Shown: positions 18,210 through 26,372, counted from the first letter of the stretch. The stretch is DNA of 64,000 nucleotides from Aciditerrimonas ferrireducens (GCF_023130475.1 NZ_JAKHEX010000001.1:124001-188000), one strand, 5' to 3'. A program made the numbers and translations. Notes: generated from the sequence alone by a model not told the origin.

Positions 18210-18839
18210 TCACTCGAAGCTCGGCTCCCGGTCCCGGGTCCGCTTGATCTCGTAGAAGCCGTCGAAGGCGGTGACGAGCTGAACCCCGTCCCAGAGCCGG
18301 CCGGCGTCCTCGCCCTTGGGGGCCGGGGTGACGATGGGGCCGAAGAACGCCCGGGGCCCTACCCCGATGACCGGGGTGCCGACGTCGAGCCCGACCCGGT
18401 CGAAGGCCAGGTGGTGGGAGTCCTTGATCGCCTGGTCGTAGCGGTCGTCCTCCGCCGCCTTCGCCAGGTCGGCCGGCAGACCGGCCTCGGTGAGGGCCTC
18501 GGTGAGCACCGCCGGGTCCTCCCGGCGGCCCTGCACGTGGAAGCGGGTCCCGATGGCGGTGTAGAGGGGGCCGAGGACCCCCGGCCCGGCCTCCTCGGCC
18601 GCCGCCTGGCACACCCGGACCGGTCCCCAGGCCTTCGCCATGAGCTCCTTGTAGCGCTCCGAGAGCCCCTCCCCCTGGTGCTGCTCGAGGTTCAGGTAGG
18701 CGAGGGACATGAGTCGCCAGGTCACCTCGATCGGCCGGACCCGCTCGACCTCGAGGATCCAGCGGGAGGTGATCCAGGCCCAGGGGCAGATGGGGTCGAA
18801 CCAGAAGTCGACCGGCGTGCGAGACGGAGCGTCAGCCAT
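18210..18839 (-). CDS. DsbA-family oxidoreductase, Rv2466c-like (mycothiol-dependent nitroreductase family), CPWA variant
   Basis: 209 aa, closely patterned on mycobacterial Rv2466c: FWFDPICPWAWITSRWILEV near the N-terminus, WGPVRV, SHHLAFDRVG, VGTPVIGVG, AFFGP and RLWDGVQLV. The usual CPWC active site is CPWA here, so the resolving cysteine is missing and Cys18 must act as a monothiol, perhaps with mycothiol. ATG 18839 has AGGATC directly upstream. Its first 118 nt overlap the 3' end of the DMT transporter reading frame in another frame. It converges on the MBL hydrolase gene, 9 nt apart. Confidence 0.87.
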   Translation of the reverse strand: MADAPSRTPVDFWFDPICPWAWITSRWILEVERVRPIEVTWRLMSLAYLNLEQHQGEGLSERYKELMAKAWGPVRVCQAAAEEAGPGVLGPLYTAIGTRFHVQGRREDPAVLTEALTEAGLPADLAKAAEDDRYDQAIKDSHHLAFDRVGLDVGTPVIGVGPRAFFGPIVTPAPKGEDAGRLWDGVQLVTAFDGFYEIKRTRDREPSFE

Positions 18840-19819
18840 GATCCTGCAAACCCCAGTCGGCCGCTCGGGATTCCCACCCGGACCGTGCCCGCCCGGACCG
18901 TGCCCGCCCGGACCGTTCCGGCCTGGGTCGCCCTGCGCCGGGCCGCGCCGCCGCGGATCGGCTGTGCCTCGGCCCGGTCGGCGAGGCTGGCGAGGGCCAC
19001 GATGCCGCCGAGCATGGCGGCCGCAGCGACGGCCTCGGCCGCCCCGCCGAGGGGGGTGACGGGGTGGAGGTGTTCCCGGAGGACGGTGAGGCCGACGAGG
19101 GCCCCGACGACCGGCTCGGCGGCGCTCAGGGCCGGCTGGGCGTCGGCCAGGCGGCTCTGGTGGTAGGCGGTCTGCTGGCAGAGGAAGCCGAGGGTGCCGG
19201 CCAGGACCAGGCCGTAGGGGGGCCAGCTGGCGAGGATGGCCGGCCCGTGGTGGACGACCCCGACGAGGACGGTCTTCGTGAGGGCGTCGGAGATGCCGAA
19301 GGTGGCGCCCCCGGCGCTCGCCATGGCGAGGGCCCGGAGGCGGGGCGGGAGGAGGGGCCCGAGGGCGAAGGCCCCGAGGACCAGGGCCCCGACCCCGGCC
19401 AGCCAGGGCAGCCAGCTGCCGATGGGGGCGCTGGCCCGCCCGGCGGCCGGGCTGGCGAGGACGGTGAAGGCGAGGATGGCCGCGGTGGTGACGAGCACGG
19501 CCAGCCACTGGCGGGCGGTGAGGGGGCGGCGGTGCAGCAGCCCCGAGGTGCCGAGGGCCACCACCAGGGCCACGCAGAGCAGGGGCTCGACGACGACGAG
19601 CCGGCCGGCGGCGAAGGCGACCGCCTGGAGGCCGTAGCCGGCGAGGGTGAGGACCCAGCCGGCCCGCCAGGCCGGGGAGCGAAGAAGGTCGGCCAAGAGG
19701 CCGGGGTGGACGGTGCTGCGAGGCCGGGCCTGGCCGGCCCCCCGGTGCTCGAGGGCCATGCCGACCCCCACGACCCCGGCCGCCCCGAGGGCGGCACCGA
19801 CCGCCAGGGCCTGGTCCAC
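18722..19819 (-). CDS. DMT-superfamily (EamA-like) membrane transporter
   Basis: Up to 365 aa; the first about 285 residues contain roughly ten hydrophobic segments in two repeated halves, typical of drug/metabolite transporters (e.g. WVLTLAGYGLQAVAFAAGR and the late ALSAAEPVVGALVGLTVLREHL, an EamA hallmark). The substrate is unknown. GTG 19819 is 13 nt after the hpnJ-like gene stop, so the two are likely cotranscribed. The C-terminal about 80 residues, including three copies of GTVRA encoded by a 15-bp tandem repeat, are hydrophilic, and the frame runs 118 nt into the DsbA-like gene. A frameshift within the repeat may have extended the original protein. Confidence 0.75.
   Translation of the reverse strand: MDQALAVGAALGAAGVVGVGMALEHRGAGQARPRSTVHPGLLADLLRSPAWRAGWVLTLAGYGLQAVAFAAGRLVVVEPLLCVALVVALGTSGLLHRRPLTARQWLAVLVTTAAILAFTVLASPAAGRASAPIGSWLPWLAGVGALVLGAFALGPLLPPRLRALAMASAGGATFGISDALTKTVLVGVVHHGPAILASWPPYGLVLAGTLGFLCQQTAYHQSRLADAQPALSAAEPVVGALVGLTVLREHLHPVTPLGGAAEAVAAAAMLGGIVALASLADRAEAQPIRGGAARRRATQAGTVRAGTVRAGTVRVGIPSGRLGFAGSWLTLRLARRSTSGSTPSAPGPGSPPAGSSRSSGSGRSR
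18877..18921. repeat. 15-bp tandem repeat, about three copies
   Basis: CCCGGACCGTGCCCG occurs twice in exact tandem (18877-18891, 18892-18906), with a third diverged copy to 18921. It lies 5' of the DsbA-like start and within the tail of the DMT transporter frame, giving GTVRA repeats. Since the unit is a multiple of three, copy changes would not shift the frame. Confidence 0.85.
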
Positions 19820-19832
19820 GCCGGCGCCGGCC

Positions 19833-21266
19833 CTAGGCGCTCTGGGCCCGGCGGCGAAGGAAGCTCACGAACTCCACCCCTTCCCGGAGCCGGCGGCGGA
19901 GCACGTCGGGGCTCTTCACCATCTCGGCGGTCATCTCGGCGATCTTGCCGGCCCGGAAGTAGAACTTCTTGTAGAACTCCTCGACCGAGTCGAAGATCTC
20001 GGTCCGGGTCAGGTGGGGGTAGGAGAGGGCGGCGGTCTGGATGCCCCGCTCGTCGACCAGCTGGGCCCCCTCGTCGTCCTCGGGCAGCCAGCCGTTCTCC
20101 TTCGCCTGCTTCCACAGCTGGGTGCCGGGGTAGGGGGCGGCGATGCTGACCTGGATGGTGTGGGGGTTGATCTCCTGGGCGAAGCGGATGGTCTCCTGGA
20201 TGGTCTCCTTGGTCTCCCCCGGCAGGCCCACGATGAAGGTGCCGTGGATGGTGATGCCGAGGTCCCGGCAGTCCTTGGCGAACTGGCGGGCCCGCTCCAC
20301 CCGGACCCCCTTCTTGATGTTCTGCAGGATCTGCTGGTTGCCGGACTCGAAGCCCACGAGGAGCAGGCGCAGGCCGTTGTCCCGCAGGACCTTCAGGGTC
20401 TCGTAGGGCACGTTGGCCTTGGCGTTGCAGGACCACTCCAGGCCGAGGCGGCCCATACCCCGGGCGATCTCCTCCGCCCGGGGCCGGTTGTCGGTGAAGG
20501 TGTCGTCGTCGAAGAAGACTTCCTTCACCTGCGGGAAGTAGCGGGGCACGAGGGCCATCTCGCCGAGGACGTGCTCGACGGAGCGGACCCGGTAGCGGTG
20601 GCCGCCGACGGTCTGGGGCCAGAGGCAGAAGGTGCACTGGGAGCGGCAGCCCCGGCCGGTGTAGAGCGACACGTAGGGGTGCTTGAGGTAGCCGATGAAG
20701 TAGTCCTCGACCCGCAGGTCCCGCTGGTAGACGTCGAGGACGTAGGGCAGGCGGTCCATGTCCTCGAGGACCGGCCGGTCGGGGGTCCAGACCACCTGGC
20801 CGTCGGGTCCCCGGGTGCAGAGGCCGGCCACCTCGGTGAGGGGCCGGCCCTCGGCCACCTCGAGGACGGTGAAGTCGAACTCCTCCCGGCAGACGAAGTC
20901 GATGGCCGGGGAGGCGAGGAGCGACCCCTCGGGGTCCACCGCCACCTTGGCCCCCACGAAGCCGATCAGCAGGTCCGGGTTCGCAGCTTTGAGGGCCTCG
21001 GCCACCTTCACGTCCCCGGGGAACGAGGGGCTCGAGGTGTGCAGGACGCAGAGCTCGTACTGGCTGGCCAGGGGGAGGACGTCGTCGAGCCCGAGGCCCG
21101 CCGGGGGCGCGTCGACGAGCTTCGAGCCGGGCACCAGGGCGGCCGGCTGGGCCAGCCACGTCGGGTACCAGAAGGAGCGGATCTCCCGCTTGGCCTGGTA
21201 GCGGGAGCCCGCGCCTCCGTCGAACCCCTCGTAGGACGGCGGGTGGAGGAAGAGGGTCTTCAGCAT
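19833..21266 (-). CDS. Radical SAM protein with B12-binding-like domain, HpnJ-like (hopanoid side-chain modification)
   Basis: 477 aa. The N-terminal domain (LFLHPPSYEGFDGGAGSRY...) is of the B12-binding type found in HpnJ proteins. The radical SAM core starts at about residue 200 with the 4Fe-4S motif Cys207-x3-Cys211-x2-Cys214 (GRGCRSQCTFCLWPQTVGGHRYR), a stretch I associate with HpnJ. HpnJ is known from genetics in hopanoid producers to act after HpnI/HpnK in forming the cyclitol-ether head group of bacteriohopanetetrol. ATG 21266 overlaps the upstream glycosyltransferase stop by 7 nt. It could instead be another B12-binding radical SAM enzyme acting on a glycolipid; no squalene-hopene cyclase is in the window. 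Confidence 0.78.
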   Translation of the reverse strand: MLKTLFLHPPSYEGFDGGAGSRYQAKREIRSFWYPTWLAQPAALVPGSKLVDAPPAGLGLDDVLPLASQYELCVLHTSSPSFPGDVKVAEALKAANPDLLIGFVGAKVAVDPEGSLLASPAIDFVCREEFDFTVLEVAEGRPLTEVAGLCTRGPDGQVVWTPDRPVLEDMDRLPYVLDVYQRDLRVEDYFIGYLKHPYVSLYTGRGCRSQCTFCLWPQTVGGHRYRVRSVEHVLGEMALVPRYFPQVKEVFFDDDTFTDNRPRAEEIARGMGRLGLEWSCNAKANVPYETLKVLRDNGLRLLLVGFESGNQQILQNIKKGVRVERARQFAKDCRDLGITIHGTFIVGLPGETKETIQETIRFAQEINPHTIQVSIAAPYPGTQLWKQAKENGWLPEDDEGAQLVDERGIQTAALSYPHLTRTEIFDSVEEFYKKFYFRAGKIAEMTAEMVKSPDVLRRRLREGVEFVSFLRRRAQSA

Positions 21267-22582
21267 GGTCGCTCCGGGCCTCCTTCTGGCTGGCTGGCGG
21301 GCCGCTCGCCGCTCGGGGACCGGCCGGGCAGGGGCGCCGGGGGTCCCTCGGGCACCTCGGCGAGCGGGCGCCGACCCTGATGGCTCCCAGCCTCGCCCAC
21401 CTCGGCAACGAGCGCCAAACCCGGGGGGTCGGCGGCCGCACGGGCCGGACCGGGCTGGACCGGACCGGGCCCCCCCAGGCCGGCCAGGGCCTCGGTGAGG
21501 GCCTCGGCGAAGTCCCCGGGCCGGCGGGTCCCGGCGGGGGGGCAGGGGCTCGGCGGGGGCGGGTCCGCCAGGGCGGCGAGGACCGCCTCGGCGAGGCGGC
21601 CGGGCTCGGGGTCCACCACCCCGGCCTGCCCGAGGCCGAGCTCGTGCTGGATGTTGTCCCGTCCGTGGCCGGGGACGACGTCGAGGAGGAGCAGGGGCCG
21701 GCCGACCGCCCGGGCCTCGCTGCAGGTGGTGGCCCCGGGGGTGGTGACGACCAGGTCGCTGGCGGCCATGAGGAGGGGCACCTGGTCGCTGAAGCCGAGC
21801 GAGCGGACGGTGGGCACCGCGGCGGCCACCTGGTCGAGGGCCCTGGCCGCCCGGGGGTTCCTCCCGGCGAGGGCGAGGACCCAGACCCCGGTCTGGCCGA
21901 TGCTCCTGGCCGCTTCGGCGAGGGGGCCGAGCCCCCACCCGCCCCCCATGAGGAGCACCGTCGGGGTCCCCTCGGGCACCCCGAGGGCCCGGCGGGCCTC
22001 GGTCTTCGAGGGGGGGGCGAGGAACCCGGCCCGGACCGGCGGGGGCACGAGGCCGACCCGGGCCCGGGGCAGGTAGCGGCGGACCGCTTGGGCGGCCGCC
22101 GGGGAGGTCACGAGGAAGAGGTCGAGGCCCGGCTGGACCCAGAGCCGGTGGGGGCTCGCGTCGGTGCAGAGGCAGACGGTCGCCGGCCGCCTCGGCGCGC
22201 CGGCCCAGGGGCCGCCCACGAGGCGGGCCAGGGCCGAGGACCCGGTGGCGAAGCAGGCCACGGCGAGCTCGGGGGGCTCGGGTCCCAGCGCCGCGGCCAG
22301 GGCGGGGACGAGGCGGCGGGTGGCGGCCCGGTCCAGGGTCTCGGCCAGGGCGCTGCCGGGTCGCAGGTGGGCGAAGTGGAGGCCGTCGTAGAGGGCGGGG
22401 TGGGCGAGGAGGCGGCGGAACACGGCGTCGCCGGCCCGGCCGCCGAGGGAGCCGAGGAGGGCCATGCAGTCCAGGGTCCGGACCTCGTAGCCGACCGAGA
22501 CCAGCCCCTCGGTCAGGACCTGGCTCACCACGTCGTGGCCGAGGCCCAGGCTGCCGGTCAGGACGACCGCTCTGGCACCCAC
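21260..22582 (-). CDS. MGDG-synthase-like / MurG-type glycosyltransferase
   Basis: About 440 aa, GT-B fold. The N-terminus VVLTGSLGLGHDVVSQVLTEGL matches the MGDG synthase domain that binds the lipid acceptor; VLLMGGGWGLGPL and GFSDQVPLLMAASDLVVTTPGATTCSEA match the glycosyltransferase-28 C-terminal donor domain. The last about 80 residues are Pro/Gly-rich and poorly conserved in type. GTG 22582 is preceded by GGAGGGAG, and a TAGGGT -10 candidate lies about 30 nt upstream. Membrane-associated action on a lipid acceptor is likely. Overlap with the HpnJ-like gene suggests it glycosylates the lipid that the radical SAM enzyme then modifies (inference). Confidence 0.85.
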   Translation of the reverse strand: MGARAVVLTGSLGLGHDVVSQVLTEGLVSVGYEVRTLDCMALLGSLGGRAGDAVFRRLLAHPALYDGLHFAHLRPGSALAETLDRAATRRLVPALAAALGPEPPELAVACFATGSSALARLVGGPWAGAPRRPATVCLCTDASPHRLWVQPGLDLFLVTSPAAAQAVRRYLPRARVGLVPPPVRAGFLAPPSKTEARRALGVPEGTPTVLLMGGGWGLGPLAEAARSIGQTGVWVLALAGRNPRAARALDQVAAAVPTVRSLGFSDQVPLLMAASDLVVTTPGATTCSEARAVGRPLLLLDVVPGHGRDNIQHELGLGQAGVVDPEPGRLAEAVLAALADPPPPSPCPPAGTRRPGDFAEALTEALAGLGGPGPVQPGPARAAADPPGLALVAEVGEAGSHQGRRPLAEVPEGPPAPLPGRSPSGERPASQPEGGPERPC

Positions 22583-22717
22583 CGTCCCGCTCCCTCCGTT
22601 CGGCCCCGGACCCTAGCCGCCGGTCCTCGGGGTCGGGGGCCGCCCCGGTCCGGTCGGCGGTGGCACCCGGGGCGTGTCGGCGTGGCGGGCCTCCGATGGG
22701 GATGGGAGGCTTCTGGC

Positions 22718-23587
22718 ATGGCCGAGCCCGCGACACTGCCGAGCAGCCCCGTGGTCCGGGTCGAGCGGGAGGGCCCGGTGGCCCTCGTGACCCTGTGGCG
22801 CCCCGAGGCCCGCAACGCCTTGAACGCCGAGCTGCGCCGGGACCTCCCGCAGGTCCTGGCCGCCCTGGACGCCGACGGGGAGGTCGGGGCGATCGTGCTG
22901 ACCGGGGCCGACCCGGCGTTCTGCGCCGGCCTGGACCTCAAGGAGCTCGGGGCCGGGCAGCACCGCCTCGGCCAGACCCTGGGAGCCGGGGCGCGCCGGC
23001 TCGGCAGCGGCCCGGTGCCCGACCTCCAGACCCCCCTGATCGGGGCGGTCAACGGGCCGGCGGTCACCGGGGGCCTGGAGCTGGCCCTCCACTGCGACCT
23101 GCTGGTCGCTTCGGAGCGGGCCCGCTTCGCCGACACCCACGCCCGGGTCGGGGTGCAGCCCGGCTGGGGCCTCACGGTGCTCCTGGCCGAGGCGGTCGGC
23201 CGGCGCCGGGCCCTCGAGATGAGCATGACCGGTCGGTTCGTGGACGCCGAGTGCGCCCTGGCCTGGGGCCTGGTGAACGCGGTGGTGCCCCACGGGGAGC
23301 TCCTGCCGAGCGCCCTGGCCCTGGCCCGGGAGATCGCCGAGGTGCCCCGGGCCTCGCTGCGCCGTCTTCGCGCCACCTACCGCCGCCAGTGGGCCGTGGC
23401 GGACGGGGCCGGCCTGCAGCTCGAGGCGGAGGTGGCGGCCGCCTGGGCGCAGGGACCCGAGGCGAGCCCCGAAGCGGTGGAGGCCCGGCGGGAGGCCCTG
23501 GTGGCCCGGGGCCGGGCTCAGGCCGCCTCGGGCTCGGGGGCCGAGGGCGCCGCCGAGGGGGGCAGGGCCGGGAGGCGGGCCGAGTAG
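22718..23587 (+). CDS. Enoyl-CoA hydratase/isomerase family protein
   Basis: 289 aa crotonase-fold enzyme acting on an acyl-CoA. The oxyanion-hole segments are seen in DPAFCAGLDLKELG and NGPAVTGGLELALHCDLLVAS, then FADTHARVGVQPGWG. ATG 22718 has GGGAGG 8 nt upstream. It could hydrate crotonyl-type enoyl-CoA in beta-oxidation or related routes, but the family also includes isomerases and other activities. The last 70 nt overlap, tail to tail, the 3' end of the ClC channel gene on the other strand, so its Ala/Gly-rich C-terminus is constrained by the opposing frame. Confidence 0.9.
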   Translation: MAEPATLPSSPVVRVEREGPVALVTLWRPEARNALNAELRRDLPQVLAALDADGEVGAIVLTGADPAFCAGLDLKELGAGQHRLGQTLGAGARRLGSGPVPDLQTPLIGAVNGPAVTGGLELALHCDLLVASERARFADTHARVGVQPGWGLTVLLAEAVGRRRALEMSMTGRFVDAECALAWGLVNAVVPHGELLPSALALAREIAEVPRASLRRLRATYRRQWAVADGAGLQLEAEVAAAWAQGPEASPEAVEARREALVARGRAQAASGSGAEGAAEGGRAGRRAE

Positions 23588-24843
23588 ATGGAGTAGCCGT
23601 CGAGCTGGCGGGCCACGGCGGTGGCGAGCACGGTGGCGGCGATGACCGGCACCATGAGCTCGAAGCCGTTGTGGGTCAGCTCGAGGATGAGGACCAGGCC
23701 GGCCAAGGGGGCCTGCATGGCCGCCCCGATCATGGCCGCTGCGCCGATGGTGGCGTAGGCCCCGGCCGGGGCGCCGGGCCAGAGGTGGGACCAGGCGAGG
23801 CCGAGGAACCCGCCCAGGGCCGCCCCGGTGCTCATGAAGGGGGTGAAGAGCCCCCCGGAGGCCCCGACCCCGAGGGTCATGGTGGTGGCCAGGGGCTTGA
23901 GGGCGGCCAGGGCGGCGAAGAGCCCGAGGGTGCCGACGCCGAGGAACGCCTCGTGGGCCATGCCCTTGCCGTTGCCGAAGAGCTGGGGGTAGGCGATGCC
24001 GAGGGCCCCGAGGGCGGCGAAGCCGAGCACCGAGGCCGGGATCGTCCGCCAACCCTGCAGGCGGTGGTGGGAGACGATGCCGACCAGCCGGATGAGGAGC
24101 GCGGCGAGCACCCCGATGAGCACCCCGGCGGGCAGGGAGAAGGCGAGCAGGGTGAAGGCGAAGTGGTAGGTCGGGACGTTCGTGTAGGTGGCGTGGCGGG
24201 GCAGGTAGAGCCAGGCGGTGACCGTGGCCACCCAGGAGCAGGCCAGGGCCGGGAGGGCGACGGGCAGGCTGAGGGTCCCGACGAGGACCTCGGCGGTGAA
24301 GAGGGCCCCGCCGAGGGGCACGTTGTAGACGCAGGCCAGCCCGGCCCCGCCCCCGCAGGCCACGAGCAGCCAGCGCTGCTCGGGGGTCAGGCGGAACCAG
24401 TCGGCGACGACCGAGCCGGCCACCCCGCCCATGAGCTTCGGGGCGGCCTCCCGGCCGATGGAGGCCCCCATGCCGACCACCACCTCGGAGATGACCGAGG
24501 TGCCGAGCGACCGGGGCACCGACAGCCGGGCGTCGCCCCGCCAGAGGGCGTGGTCGATCTCGGCGTGCTGGCCAGCGGTCAGGCGGCGCAGGACGAACCA
24601 GGCGACGCTGCCGAGCAGCCCGGAGAGGGCCAGGACGACGACCCGGCGCAGGGCGCTGGCCCGGCTGACGGCAGCCAGGAACGAGCCCCCCTGGTGGAAG
24701 CCGAAGGCCAGGTGCTCAGTGGTGAAGAGGATGGCCATGAGACCGTCGCCGAGCAGGCCGGTGGCCACCCCGACGAGGACCACGGTCGCCCAGAACCGGG
24801 CGGTGAGGGGGGCCAGGTCGTGGGTGACGTTCGGCTGCTCCAT
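23518..24843 (-). CDS. ClC-family chloride channel / H+-antiporter
   Basis: About 441 aa with more than ten hydrophobic segments in ClC order. Family motifs are VGMGASIGREAAPKLMGG (equivalent of G(K/R)EGP), LACVYNVPLGGALFTAEV, and GVGASGGLFTPFMSTGAALG with the pore-lining stretch. The canonical central proline-containing GREGP reads GREAAP, an unusual variant. ATG 24843 (MEQPNVTHDL) is chosen; an ATG at 24969 is in frame, but its ribosome site abuts it too closely. A CBS domain is absent. It probably moves chloride or another small anion across the membrane. Confidence 0.9.
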   Translation of the reverse strand: MEQPNVTHDLAPLTARFWATVVLVGVATGLLGDGLMAILFTTEHLAFGFHQGGSFLAAVSRASALRRVVVLALSGLLGSVAWFVLRRLTAGQHAEIDHALWRGDARLSVPRSLGTSVISEVVVGMGASIGREAAPKLMGGVAGSVVADWFRLTPEQRWLLVACGGGAGLACVYNVPLGGALFTAEVLVGTLSLPVALPALACSWVATVTAWLYLPRHATYTNVPTYHFAFTLLAFSLPAGVLIGVLAALLIRLVGIVSHHRLQGWRTIPASVLGFAALGALGIAYPQLFGNGKGMAHEAFLGVGTLGLFAALAALKPLATTMTLGVGASGGLFTPFMSTGAALGGFLGLAWSHLWPGAPAGAYATIGAAAMIGAAMQAPLAGLVLILELTHNGFELMVPVIAATVLATAVARQLDGYSIYSARLPALPPSAAPSAPEPEAA

Positions 24844-25082
24844 GGCCCCCCGGCCCGAGGGCAGCCGGCGGCGGAACAGGGGCGGCGGGGTGCGTCGGCG
24901 CTGGCTCGGGGACGGCGCAGGGCGCTGAGGTCGCTGCGGGCCGGGGTCGGGCCCCGCTGGGCCGGGCATCCCTCCAGCATGGCCGACGGGGGCCCGCCGG
25001 TCGTCCTGGCGGGGCGCCGGCCCCGCTCCAGGGTCCCCGGGCGGCCTCGAGACGGGCAGGGACCGGGACCGGGACTGGGGCC

Positions 25083-26300
25083 TCACCCGGCCAGGACCTC
25101 GGCGAGGGCCCCGGCGCCCGGTTCCTTGCGGGCCGTCGGCTGGGCCAGGTGGGCCGGGGTCGGGGTGAAGGCCTCGCCCCGGAGCACCGAGCGGAGGGTG
25201 CCGAGGGCCACGGTGGCCCAGGCGCCGACCAGGCCGGCGTAGGCCGCCACGGCGGCGACCCGGAAGGCCGGCAGGTGGGTGAGGCCGGCCAGACGGGTCG
25301 TGCCGGTCACGAAGGTGCCGACCGGGAAGGTGAAGCTCCACCAGGTGAGGGCGAAGGGCAGGCCCCGGCGGGCGGTCCGGACGGTCAAGGCGCCGACGAG
25401 GGCGATCCAGAGGACCGCGAACCCCCAGACCGGGACCCCGAAGAGCACCCCGAAGGCCTCGAAGGCCGGGGCCAGGTGGGCGGGGGCGGCCAGGTGGGCC
25501 TCGGCGGCCAGCAGGCCGGCCGCGGTGACCGACTGGCCGAGGGGCCCGAGGACGATCCAGAGGGTCGGCACGCGGGCGGTGCCCGAGGTGCCGTGGTGGA
25601 CGAGCCGGGACCAGATGAGGGTGATGACGATGAGGGCGGTCACGAGGCTCATGCCGAAGAGGGCGAAGAGGCCGACGAAGAGGGTCTGGCGATCGGGCCC
25701 GGCCGGGAGGTAAGGCAGGAGGAGCGGCCCGGTGCCAGCCGAGACCATGGGAGGCACGATCGGCATGAGCCAGCCCCCGAAGGCGCCGTCGGCCGCCACC
25801 TCGATCTGGGTGAACATCCGGTAGGGGACGACCACGCAGGCGGCGAGGCCGGTCAGGGTGCCGGCCCCCCAGAGGAGCCAGTCGAGGTCGACGCCAAGCC
25901 GCAGGCCGAGGAGGTGGCGCCCGACCAGCAGGGCCCCGGCCCCGAGGGTCAGCATGGCCATGGGCGGGGCCCCGTAGAACTGGGCCATGGCCGGGTCCCG
26001 GCCGTGGCGGCGGGCGGCGTCCCGGTGGCGGAGCCAGTGGGCGGCGGTCGCCACCAGCAGGGCCACGAAGAGCAGGCCGTCGGCCACCCAGACGACCTCC
26101 GCGGCGGCCAGGAGCCCGGGCAGGTGGAGGGGCAGGGTGGCTGCGGCGTTGGCCACGATCCCGGTGCCCATGACCGAGGCGAACCAGTTCGGGCCGACGT
26201 GCCGGAGGGCCGGCTCCTCGGCGGCCTGGTCCACCGGCGAGGCCAAGAGGCGAGCCAGGATCGGTGTTCTCGATGGCAGGTGACGCGGCGTCGGCGGCAT
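25083..26300 (-). CDS. TDT / SLAC1-family anion transporter (TehA, C4-dicarboxylate or sulfite type)
   Basis: About 405 aa with ten predicted membrane segments of the tellurite-resistance/dicarboxylate transporter family. The N-terminal signature HVGPNWFASVMGTGIVANAA and the late WWSFTFPVGTFVTGT are typical. Family members export sulfite, take up malate, or act as anion channels; substrate unresolved here. ATG 26300 is used; an in-frame TTG 12 nt upstream also exists. It is transcribed divergently from a LysR regulator 70 bp away, an arrangement common for TDT genes and likely regulatory. A perfect palindrome lies immediately upstream of the start. Confidence 0.9.
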   Translation of the reverse strand: MPPTPRHLPSRTPILARLLASPVDQAAEEPALRHVGPNWFASVMGTGIVANAAATLPLHLPGLLAAAEVVWVADGLLFVALLVATAAHWLRHRDAARRHGRDPAMAQFYGAPPMAMLTLGAGALLVGRHLLGLRLGVDLDWLLWGAGTLTGLAACVVVPYRMFTQIEVAADGAFGGWLMPIVPPMVSAGTGPLLLPYLPAGPDRQTLFVGLFALFGMSLVTALIVITLIWSRLVHHGTSGTARVPTLWIVLGPLGQSVTAAGLLAAEAHLAAPAHLAPAFEAFGVLFGVPVWGFAVLWIALVGALTVRTARRGLPFALTWWSFTFPVGTFVTGTTRLAGLTHLPAFRVAAVAAYAGLVGAWATVALGTLRSVLRGEAFTPTPAHLAQPTARKEPGAGALAEVLAG

Positions 26301-26314
26301 GGTTGTAGACAACC
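26301..26314. promoter_or_regulatory. 14-bp perfect palindrome GGTTGTAGACAACC upstream of the TDT transporter
   Basis: GGTTGT-AG-ACAACC is directly adjacent to the TDT transporter ATG (26300) in the 70-bp divergent region. Position and symmetry suggest a regulator binding site acting on the transporter, probably for the neighbouring LysR protein (inference). Confidence 0.5.
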
Positions 26315-26357
26315 AGCACAGGCGAGGCTCGACTAGGCCCAGGGTGCCGATGAGCTA

Positions 26358-26372
26358 ATAGGATTCTCCTAT
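26358..26372. promoter_or_regulatory. LysR-type operator ATAG-N7-CTAT overlapping the LysR gene start
   Basis: ATAGGA-TTC-TCCTAT is a perfect 15-bp inverted repeat. It matches the ATAG-N7-CTAT half-site pattern known for OxyR-like LysR proteins and covers both the gene's -10 hexamer (26359-26364) and the A and T of its ATG (26371). Binding here would block the LysR gene's own transcription, i.e. classic autorepression. Confidence 0.6.
26359..26364 (+). promoter_or_regulatory. -10 box TAGGAT, leaderless promoter of the LysR gene
   Basis: TAGGAT ends 6 nt before ATG 26371, so transcription should begin at the start codon. It is embedded in the palindrome at 26358-26372. Confidence 0.6.

Noticed and set aside
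18877-18921. Tandem repeat as a CRISPR fragment
   Set aside because: Units are directly adjacent without spacers and no cas genes occur.
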